A stretch of DNA of 64,000 nt from Salinibacter pepae (GTDB lineage Bacteria; Bacteroidota; Rhodothermia; Rhodothermales; Salinibacteraceae): positions 3,314,501 to 3,378,500 of the forward strand of contig NZ_CAMTTE010000001.1 in assembly GCF_947077775.1 (NCBI RefSeq), read 5' to 3'. The notes below the pieces were generated by a model. That model was not told the origin of the DNA. It worked only from the letters and a program-made list of their open reading frames with translations, and did not search any database. Within the stretch, counting starts at the first letter, position 1; every line of letters begins with the position of its first letter. The translations under genes and the position numbers were made by a program. Shown here piece by piece: positions 24,101 to 32,000 of the stretch.

Positions 24101-25716
24101 CCGAGACGCGCTACACGACCCCGGGGGTGTCGCTCATTTCGCCGCCGCCCCACCACGACATTTACTCGATTGAGGACCTCGCGCAGCTCATCCACGACCT
24201 CAAGAGCGCCAACTCGGCGGCGGACATGCACGTGAAGCTCGTGGCGGCGGCCGGCATTGGGGTCATCGCCGCGGGCGTGTCCAAGGCGAAGGCCGATGCC
24301 CTCCTCATCAGCGGACAGTCCGGCGGGACGGGCGCGTCGCCGAAGACCTCCATCAAGTCGGCGGGCCTCCCGTGGGAGCTGGGCGTGTCGGAGGCGCAGC
24401 AGGTGCTTCTCGAAAACAACCTCCGCTCCCGCATCCGCCTCCGGGTGGACGGCGGCCTCAAAACCGGGCGGGACGTGGCCGTGGCGGCGTTGTTGGGAGG
24501 CGAAGAATTTGGCTTTGGCACCGCGGCCCTCGTCTGTCTGGGGTGCATTATGCTGCGGAAGTGTCACTGCAACACCTGCTCGGTGGGCATCGCCACGCAG
24601 GACCCGGAGTTGCGCGAGCAGTTCGTGGGCGAGCCCGAGCACGTGATGCGCTACATGCACTTTGTGGCGGAGGAGCTGCGCGAGATCATGGCGGATCTTG
24701 GGGTGCGCACCGTTGACGAGATGGTGGGGCGTACCGACTTGCTTCGGCAGCGAGACACTGACCCCCCGAAGGCCCGTCGGCTGGACCTGGGATCGATTTT
24801 GCACCGCCCGGCCAGCGACGACGATCCGCGGAAGACGACAGAACAGGACCACAAGCTGGACGACAAGTTGGACCACGCCCTCATCGAAGAGGCCCGCCCG
24901 GCCCTCGATCAGCAAACCCCGGTCCAGATTGCCCACGACGTTCACAACTGGGACCGGGCAGTCGGGGCCATGATCAGTGCCGAGGTGACCGGTCGCTACG
25001 GGCCGGACGGGCTCCCCGACGGCACCATCGAGATCGATCTGGAGGGGGGGGCGGGGCAGAGCTTTGGGGCCTTCCTGGCCTCCGGGGTGACCCTGCGGCT
25101 CGTGGGAGAGGCCAACGACTACGTCGGGAAAGGCCTGTCCGGGGGCCGGATCATTCTGCGCACCCCAGAGACGGCGGGCTTCGAGGCGGACGAGAACATC
25201 ATCCTGGGCAACGTGGCCCTCTACGGCGCAACCCGGGGGGAGGCGTACGTCAACGGCCAGGCCGGTGAGCGCTTTGCGGTCCGCAACTCCGGCGTACAGG
25301 CGGTCGTGGAGGGCGTGGGCGACCACGGGTGCGAGTACATGACCGGCGGTGTGGTCGTCGTGCTTGGAGGCACAGGCCGCAACTTCGGGGCGGGCATGAG
25401 TGGGGGGGAGGCGTACGTGCTCGACGAGGACGGGACCTTCGAGGACACGGTCAACCGCGGGATGGTGTACGTTGAGGCGCTGTCCGACGAGCGGGACCGC
25501 CGCCTCGTTCGCCGCCTCGTGGAGCACCACCTGCACCACACGGGCAGCGCCAAGGCGGCCCGCGTGCTGGACGCGTGGGACACGCGCGTCGACCAGTTTC
25601 GCAAGGCCATGCCCGACGCCTTTGCCCGACAGGTGGAGGCCCATTTGGAGAACGGGGAGGACATCCGGCCCTCCGTGCCGCCCGCACCGGGGGCCTCCTC
25701 CACTGTTTTGGCCTAG
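21103..25716 (+). CDS. gltB: Glutamate synthase large subunit
   Basis: 1537 residues. GltB makes glutamate from 2-oxoglutarate and glutamine-derived ammonia. After a leader of about 40 residues comes NCGVGVLMD, with the Ntn-type glutaminase Cys that becomes N-terminal after propeptide removal, then [20 protein letters not shown]. Later blocks are [14 protein letters not shown], the FMN domain with [62 protein letters not shown], the 3Fe-4S cysteines in [17 protein letters not shown], and the C-terminal beta-helix with [11 protein letters not shown]. The ATG at 21142 is an alternative start that still keeps a propeptide. gltD follows 176 bases later. Confidence 0.97.
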   Translation: [1537 protein letters not shown]

Positions 25717-25749
25717 CTCCCTTGGTTGAGCCGTTCCCCCGTGAAGCGC

Positions 25750-25819
25750 ATTGCGTAGTGCGTATCGCGTAGGTTCGTCATCGACCTCGTGTGACGATAC
25801 GCAACACGAAATACGCAAT
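25750..25819. repeat. Interrupted inverted repeat between gltB and gltD
   Basis: The left arm reads ATTGCGTA-GT-GCGTATCG from 25750; the complement of the right arm, ending at 25819, reads ATTGCGTA, a 9-base insertion, then GCGTATCG. The arms can pair over 16 positions as two 8-bp blocks. The 12-mer TGCGTATCGCGT inside it (25759-25770) recurs at 63094-63105. Confidence 0.8.
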
Positions 25820-25892
25820 CCCCCGAGTCCGGCGTGGCGCTCCCTGCACGTAGCCCACCAGCGAACCTCTCCTCACCGACCCCATCTGCCCT

Positions 25893-27371
25893 ATGCCCCG
25901 CGAACATCACCCCGACGGATACCGGAAGCACCCGCGCCGTCCCATCGGCAAGCGGCCGGCCCCCGAGCGCACGGCCGACTTTCGCGAAATTTGGGCGCCG
26001 GAGTGGAGCCCCGAGGCCCTGCAGGATCAGGGCGAGCGCTGTGTCGACTGCGGCGTGCCTACCTGCATGAGCGGCTGCCCCATCGGCAACCGCATCCCGG
26101 AATGGAACGACCTCGTCCACAAGGCGGACTGGAAGGAGGCCCTGCGGCAGCTCCACGCCACAAACAACTTTCCGGAGTTTACGGGCTACACGTGCCCGGC
26201 CCCGTGCGAGGACGCCTGTGTCCTGGCCGTCAACGACGATGCCGTGGCCATCAAGAGCATCGAGCGGGCCATCGTGGACAAGGGGTGGGAGGAGGGCTGG
26301 ATTCAGCCGGAGCCGCCGGCCGAGCGGACGGGCTTTCGGGTGGCCGTGGTGGGGAGCGGGCCGGCCGGCCTTGCCGCCGCGCAACAGCTCAATCGGGCCG
26401 GCCACCGCGTGACGGTCTACGAGCGGGACGACGCCCTCGGCGGCCTCATGACGTACGGCATTCCGGACTTCAAATTCGCGAAGCGGCGGGTCGACCAGCG
26501 GATCGATCAGCTCCGGCAGGAGGGCATCACGTTCGAGATGAGCACGGAGGTCGGGACCGACCTCGCGGCGGATCGGCTCCACGACGCGTACGACGCCACC
26601 TGCCTCGCCCTCGGTGCCCAGAAGCACCGCGAGCTTCCGGTGCCGGGCACCGACCTGGACGGCGTACGGCCGGCCATGGAGTTCCTCCCGCAGGAAAACC
26701 GTCGCCAGCAAGGCCAGGCCGCCCCCGGCGGGGGCACGGCCGCCCATAAGAACGTCGTCGTGTTAGGGGGTGGGAGCACCGGGGCCGACTGCGTCGCCAC
26801 GGCCCACCGGCAGGGCGCGAAGCAGGTCGTCCAGATCGGCATCAACGAGCGCGGCCCGACTGAGCGGACGGCGGACAACCCCTGGCCGGAGGCCGCGCAG
26901 GTGTACACCAAGACCTACGCGCAGGAGGAGGGCGGGGCGCAGGAGTTTGCGGTCAATACCCAGGCGCTGGTCGACCTCGACGGCGACGGCCGCGTCGACG
27001 AGCTGCGGGCCGAGCGCGTGGACTGGACCTACGAAAATGGCGCCCGCGCCGACAAGACGGTCGTGGACCCCGACGTTCGGGTGCCGGCCGACCTCGTCCT
27101 CGTGGTCATCGGGTTCGTGGGGCCGGAGCGCAATCCGTTTGTAGACCTCGGCGTCCGGCAGGCCGACGACGGCACGGTCGCGACCGACGACCGCCTCATG
27201 ACCGATGTCGAGGGCGTCTTCGCCGCGGGGGACGCCCGGATGGGGGCCTCGCTCGTCGTGTGGGCCATTGGGGAGGGGCGCGATGCGGCCCGCCAGGTCG
27301 ACCGGTACCTTACCGGCGATACAGCGCTTCCGGCGAGCCTCCAGACCGCCAACCCGCCGCTCGGGCGGTAG
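25893..27371 (+). CDS. gltD: Glutamate synthase small subunit
   Basis: 492 residues. GltD is the FAD- and NAD(P)H-binding subunit that feeds electrons to GltB. The N-terminal Cys-rich region for 4Fe-4S clusters is visible: CVDCGVPTCMSGCPIGN and YTCPAPCEDACVLAV. Then follow the FAD-binding VVGSGPAGLAAAQQL, YERDDALGGLMTYGIPDFK, the NAD(P)H-binding VLGGGSTGADCVATA and the C-terminal FAD contact VFAAGDARMGASLVVWAIGEGR. About 20 residues around 265-285 (QQGQAAPGGGTAAHK) form a local insertion. It follows gltB on the same strand with a 176-base spacer that contains an inverted repeat. Confidence 0.96.
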   Translation: MPREHHPDGYRKHPRRPIGKRPAPERTADFREIWAPEWSPEALQDQGERCVDCGVPTCMSGCPIGNRIPEWNDLVHKADWKEALRQLHATNNFPEFTGYTCPAPCEDACVLAVNDDAVAIKSIERAIVDKGWEEGWIQPEPPAERTGFRVAVVGSGPAGLAAAQQLNRAGHRVTVYERDDALGGLMTYGIPDFKFAKRRVDQRIDQLRQEGITFEMSTEVGTDLAADRLHDAYDATCLALGAQKHRELPVPGTDLDGVRPAMEFLPQENRRQQGQAAPGGGTAAHKNVVVLGGGSTGADCVATAHRQGAKQVVQIGINERGPTERTADNPWPEAAQVYTKTYAQEEGGAQEFAVNTQALVDLDGDGRVDELRAERVDWTYENGARADKTVVDPDVRVPADLVLVVIGFVGPERNPFVDLGVRQADDGTVATDDRLMTDVEGVFAAGDARMGASLVVWAIGEGRDAARQVDRYLTGDTALPASLQTANPPLGR

Positions 27372-27416
27372 GACGGACCGACACGACCGATCGCCGCTTG
27401 TCAACGATCTGCCCAG

Positions 27417-27869
27417 CTACTCGTCCGCCCGGCGCTCCACCCAGAGCGTCACCGGGCCGTCGTTTGTGAGGCGGACGTCCATCATCGCGCCAAACTTGCC
27501 GGTGGGGACGTCTTGACCGAGGTGCCCTTCGAGCTCGCGAACGAAGTGCTCGTAGAGCCGGTCGGCCCGGTCGGGCGGCGCGGCCTCCGTAAAGGAGGGC
27601 CGGTTCCCCGCACTCGTGTCGCCGTAGAGCGTGAACTGGGGCACCACCAGGGCGTCGCCTCCGGTGTCGAGGAGCGACTCGTCCATCTTGCCGTCGGCGT
27701 CGGGAAAGACGCGGAGGCGTGCGCACTTCTCGGCGCACCAGGCGCTTTCGGTGCGGGTGTCGTCCTCGTGCACACCGAGCAGGATCAGCAGGCCGTGTTC
27801 GATGGCCCCAACCGGGGTGCCGTCGATCTCGACGGCGGCCTCGGAGACGCGCTGGACGAGGGCAACCAT
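27417..27869 (-). CDS. dtd: D-aminoacyl-tRNA deacylase
   Basis: 150 residues, normal Dtd length. It hydrolyses D-amino acids from mischarged tRNA (and glycine from tRNA-Ala). Family motifs are present: MVALVQRVSEAAVEIDG at the N-terminus, LLILLGVHEDD, the active-site block PQFTLYGDTSAGNRPSF (usually SQFTL; here Pro replaces Ser), FGAMMDVRLTNDGPVT with the cross-subunit GPVT motif. It lies 45 bases after rdgB on the same strand; the two probably form a quality-control operon convergent with gltD. Confidence 0.95.
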   Translation of the reverse strand: MVALVQRVSEAAVEIDGTPVGAIEHGLLILLGVHEDDTRTESAWCAEKCARLRVFPDADGKMDESLLDTGGDALVVPQFTLYGDTSAGNRPSFTEAAPPDRADRLYEHFVRELEGHLGQDVPTGKFGAMMDVRLTNDGPVTLWVERRADE

Positions 27870-27914
27870 ACGGAATGACGTGTAAGCGTGACAGACAGAG
27901 ACGAACGGCGGGGG

Positions 27915-28526
27915 TCAGTGGCCCCGGTCGGATTTCAGGCCCGAAAGGAAGGTCCGAAGGGCGTCGAGGGCCTTTCGGCGGTGGCTAATCTCGTTCTTCT
28001 CTTCCGCCGGCATCTCGGCGAACGTCTGGTCGGAGCCGTCCGGGCGGAAGAGGGGGTCGTACCCAAAGCCCCCGTCGCCGTGGGACGCAGTCGTGATGGC
28101 GCCTGCACAGCGGCCCTCGAAGGTGTGTGCGGTTCCGTCCGCGTCGATGAGGGCCACCACGGTGCGAAAGCGCGCCCGTCGGTCGTCCACCTCCTCCAGG
28201 ACTCTCAATAGCTTCTGCTTGTTGTCTTCCGGGGTGGCGTCGGCACCGGCGAATCGGGCCGTATGGACGCCCGGCCCGCCGTTGAGTGCCGCCACCTCCA
28301 GGCCCGTATCGTCGGCGAGGGCGGCATGGCCGGTGTGTTCGTGGTACGCCCGGGCTTTCTTCTGGGCGTTGCCGGCGAGGGTGTCGGCGTCCTCCACCAC
28401 GGTGAAGGAGTCGTCGAGGTCGCTGGCGGGGAGGAGCGTCAGGTCGAGGTCGGCCAGCAGGGCGCGGAGCTCCTCGACCTTTCCGGCGTTGCCGGTTGCC
28501 AGCACCAGGGGAGAGCGGGTCGTCAT
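27915..28526 (-). CDS. rdgB: Non-canonical purine NTP pyrophosphatase (RdgB/HAM1)
   Basis: 203 residues from the ATG whose first base is 28526; a longer frame to 28622 lacks family similarity. The enzyme removes dITP, ITP and XTP from the nucleotide pool. Motifs: LVLATGNAGKVEELRALL at the N-terminus, DTLAGNAQKKARAYHEHTG, LADDTGLEVAALNGGPGVHTARFAG, and the substrate-binding GGFGYDPLFRPDG plus EISHRRKAL at the end. The tail GLKSDRGH is short. First gene of a probable rdgB-dtd operon and divergent from rpsU. Confidence 0.95.
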   Translation of the reverse strand: MTTRSPLVLATGNAGKVEELRALLADLDLTLLPASDLDDSFTVVEDADTLAGNAQKKARAYHEHTGHAALADDTGLEVAALNGGPGVHTARFAGADATPEDNKQKLLRVLEEVDDRRARFRTVVALIDADGTAHTFEGRCAGAITTASHGDGGFGYDPLFRPDGSDQTFAEMPAEEKNEISHRRKALDALRTFLSGLKSDRGH

Positions 28527-28647
28527 GCGGAAAAGGGATTGGGGGGAAGTGACACCGGAACACGGAAAAGAAACATGCCTCTCACATTCGCGTTTCCACT
28601 TCGCAGTTTGATTAACATCCACTCTATTTCAAAACCAAACTCCCTAC

Positions 28648-28654
28648 GGAGGGA
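28648..28654 (+). promoter_or_regulatory. Strong Shine-Dalgarno of rpsU
   Basis: GGAGGGA at 28648-28654, six bases before the TTG start at 28661. Other gene leaders in this window (accD, pspA, gltD, obg, lexA, uvrB) are C-rich and lack any such sequence, so this site is exceptional. Confidence 0.85.
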
Positions 28655-28660
28655 TCTACC

Positions 28661-28873
28661 TTGGCTGTTGGTGTAAAAGTCCGAAACAACGAAGACATTG
28701 ATCGTGCGCTCAAGCGCTTCCGGCGTCAGGTGAACCGGAGTCGTGTGCTGCAGGAGTATCGGCAGAACATGACCTACATGAAGCCCTCGGAGGAGAAGCG
28801 GCTCGAAGAGAAGCGGTCCCGCCGGCGGCGCCACCGCCAACGGAAGCGGGGCGACAACCGGAAGCGCAAGTAG
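28661..28873 (+). CDS. rpsU: 30S ribosomal protein bS21 (TTG start)
   Basis: 70 residues starting with TTG at 28661, decided by the strong SD six bases upstream and by the family N-terminus (AVGVKVRNNEDIDRALKRFRRQV). bS21 sits near the 3' end of 16S rRNA. The middle (RVLQEYRQNMTYMKPSEEKR) matches the conserved helix, and the last 20 residues are almost all Arg/Lys/His/Gln. In Bacteroidota, bS21 with bS18 and bS6 is reported to hide the anti-SD, and rpsU in some members is autoregulated through a strong SD; this gene has the expected architecture. It is followed by a strong terminator. Confidence 0.95.
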   Translation: MAVGVKVRNNEDIDRALKRFRRQVNRSRVLQEYRQNMTYMKPSEEKRLEEKRSRRRRHRQRKRGDNRKRK

Positions 28874-28928
28874 AGCGCCGCCCATTTGGCCGCCGGCGTC
28901 GGTGAATCGGCGTCCGGCACCGTTGTTG

Positions 28929-28964
28929 GGGACGGGCCCGAGCGGGTCCGTCCCTTTTTCTTTT
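28929..28964 (+). terminator. Intrinsic terminator of rpsU
   Basis: GGGACGG plus GCCCG (28929-28940) pairs with CGGGT plus CCGTCCC (28943-28954), a 12-bp stem with one G-U and a 2-base tip, followed by TTTTTCTTTT. Confidence 0.92.
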
Positions 28965-29008
28965 GGGACTTCTTCGGGCCCCTCAAGCCAAAGGGCCCCG
29001 TCAACACA

Positions 29009-29036
29009 AAAGCCCCACCGCACGGGGTGGGGCTTT
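29009..29036 (-). terminator. Intrinsic terminator after the 2-oxoglutarate decarboxylase gene
   Basis: AAAGCCCCACC (29009-29019) pairs with GGTGGGGCTTT (29026-29036), loop of 6 bases. Read on the minus strand the hairpin ends in TTTTGTGTTG, so it most likely ends the minus-strand gene at 29070; on the plus strand its T-run is shorter. Confidence 0.85.
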
Positions 29037-29069
29037 CGCTGTTGACAAGAGAGTGACAAGAGGGGGGTG

Positions 29070-32000
29070 TTAGAGGCCAAGGGCATCCCCAACCAGTTGC
29101 TCCTGTTCCCGGTCGTGCACCTTGGCCGATCCGGTGGCGGGACTGGCACTGGCGGGCCGCCCCACGTACTGGATGCGCTGCTCGCAGGGGCCGTGAATCT
29201 CGTCCAGGAGCGTCTCGAAGCGGGGAGACACGAACGACCAGGCGCCCATGTTCTGAGGCTCCTCCTGCACCCACACCGTCTCGTCCGCCTCAGAGTAGCG
29301 TTCCAGCTCCTCCTGCAGGTCCGATGCGGGGAAGGGATAGAACTGCTCCAGGCGCGTGATGGCGATCGCGTCGCGCCGATCGGAGTCCTCCAACGCCGTC
29401 ACGAGGTCGTAGTACACCTTGCCACTGCAGAGAATGTGCCGCGTGGTGCCTGCAGGGTCCGCCTCGGCCGGAATGATCTCCTGCACACCGCCCGCCATGA
29501 GGTCCTCGGGCGTCGAGACGCACTTCGGGTGGCGCAGCAGGCTCTTGGGCGTCATGATGATGAGCGGCTTCTTCACGTCGCGCTTCACCTGCCGGCGCAG
29601 GGCGTGAAAGTAGTTGGCCGGCGTGGAGAAGTTGGCGACGATCATGTTCTGCTCCGCACAGAGCTGCAGAAAGCGCTCCAGGCGGGCCGAGGAGTGCTCC
29701 GGGCCCTGTCCTTCGTAGGCGTGGGGCAGCAGGGCCACGAGGCCGGAGGTCTGGCCCCACTTCTCCTCGGCGGCGCTTACGAACTGGTCCCACACGATCT
29801 CCGCTCCGTTCGCGAAGTCCCCAAACTGGGCCTCCCAACAGGTGAGGGCGTTTTTGTCCACCACCGAGTAGCCGTACTCGAACCCGGCCACGGCGTACTC
29901 CGAAAGGAGGCTGTCGTAGATGAGGAGCCGCTCCTGGTCGTCGCTCAGGTTGTTGAGGGGCGTGTACTCCTCGCCGGTCTCCTGGTCGATGAGGACGGCG
30001 TGCCGCTGGCTAAAGGTGGCGCGGCGCGAGTCCTGGCCGCTCAGCCGGACGCGCGTGCCCTCCTGCAGCAGCGAGCCGAACGCCAGGGTTTCGGAGAAGG
30101 CCCAGTCGATGCGCTTCTCGTCGTAGAAGAGGTCGTCGCGCTTGCCGAACAGCCGCTCGAGCTTCCGGTGGACGTTGAAATCGTCCGGAAAGTCGGTGAG
30201 GACCGCCACGACCCGTTCCAGGTGCTCGCGCTGGGCCGTGGTGTCGACCGTGGGCAGGCGATCGTCGGCCGTGCGCTGGACCCGCTCCTCCAGCGCCTCG
30301 TCGGCGTCCTTTTCTTCCAGGTCCTTGGTGCGCTCGAAGGCTTCCTGCAGCCGGCCCCGGTAGTCGTCGAGCATCTGCTCGGCCTCGTCCGGCTCAATCT
30401 CGCCGCGCCGGAGCAGCATCTCGGTGTAGAGCTTGCGCGGCGAGCGCTTCTCTTCAATTTTCTCGTAGAGGAGCGGCTGCGTGAAGGTCGGCTCGTCGCC
30501 CTCGTTGTGCCCGTGAACGCGGTAGCACATCATGTCGATCACCACGTCCTTGTTGAAGCGCTGGCGGTACTCGAACGCCAGCCGCGCGATGCGGACGCAG
30601 GTCTCGGGGTCGTCGCCGTTGACGTGGAAGATCGGCGCCTCGATGGCGCGGGCGAGGTCGGTGGCGTAGGTCGAGCTGCGGGCGTCGCCGGGCGGCGTGG
30701 TAAAGCCGATCTGGTTGTTGATGACCAGGTGGACGGTGCCGCCGGTCGTGTAGCCGCGCAGCTTGCTGAGGTTGAGGGTCTCCGCCACCACGCCCTGTCC
30801 GGCGAAGCCGGCGTCGCCGTGGATCAGGAGCGGCATCACGGCGTCGTGGTAGTCGTCCTCCGCCGCCTCGGGGTGTTCGTCGCGCAGCAGATTCTGCTTG
30901 GCGCGGGACATGCCCTCCACGACCGGGTTGACGGCCTCCAGGTGACTGGGGTTCGAGGCGAGCGTCACGGAAATCTCGTTGCCGTCGGGCGAGGTCACGT
31001 CCCCTTCGGCCCCCAGGTGGTACTTCACGTCGCCCGAGCCCTGGGTCGTGTTGGGGTCGATGTTGCCCTCGAATTTGGAGAAGATCTCCTCATAGGGCTT
31101 GCCGATGATGTTGGCCAACACGTTGAGGCGACCGCGGTGGGCCATGCCCATCACCACCTCCTCCACGCCCTCGTCGGCGGCGTCGGAGAGGAGGGTATCG
31201 ATGAGGGGGATCATGGTCTCCGACCCCTCCAAGGAAAAGCGCTTGTGGCCGATGTACTTGGTGTGCAGGAAGCGCTCGAACGCCTCGGCCGCGTTGAGCT
31301 TCTGGACAATCCGGTGGCGCTCCTCCTCCGACGGCGACCCGGCGTTCCGCATCGGCTCGATCCGGTTCTGGATCCACGTCTTCTCTTCGGGGTCGGAGAT
31401 GTGCATGAAGGCCGTCCCCACCTTGCTGGTGTAGGACTTCCGCAGGATGGAGAGAATCTCGCGCAGGGGCAGCTTGTCCTCGCCCCCGAGGCCGCCGGTG
31501 ATGAATTCCCGGTCCAGGTCCCAAACCGTAAGGCCGTAGGTGGCGGGGTCGAGCTCCTCGTGGTACTGCCACTCGTAGCCGAGCGGGTTGATGTCCGCCT
31601 GCAGGTGGCCGCGCACCCGGTAGGCCCGAATCAGCTGAAGGACGGCCGCCTGCTTCTCGGTCATGTCGAGCTCGTCCTGGGGCCGCGACCGCCCGAGCTG
31701 CGGGGTGGAGTCGGTGGCCATCCGGAACGGCTGATAGGGCACGCCCAGGTCGGAGAAGATCCGCTGGTAAAAGTCGTGGGTGCCCATCAGGAGCTCCTCA
31801 ATGTGGTTGAGGAAGGCCCCGCTGGTGGCGCCCTGAATGACGCGGTGGTCGTAGGTGGAGGTCAACGTCATGACCGGGGAGACCCCAGCCTTGCTCGCCA
31901 CTTCCGAGTCGTACCCGCGGTACTCGGGCGGGAAGTCGATGGCCCCGGCCCCCATGATGACGCCCTGTCCGGGCATCAGGCGCGCCACGCTCATCGACGT

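Noticed and set aside
28965-29008. A second terminator from GGGCCCC repeats between rpsU and the next gene
   Set aside because: The GGGCCCC units are self-palindromic with no T-run at the right place; the two hairpins already listed explain termination on both strands.
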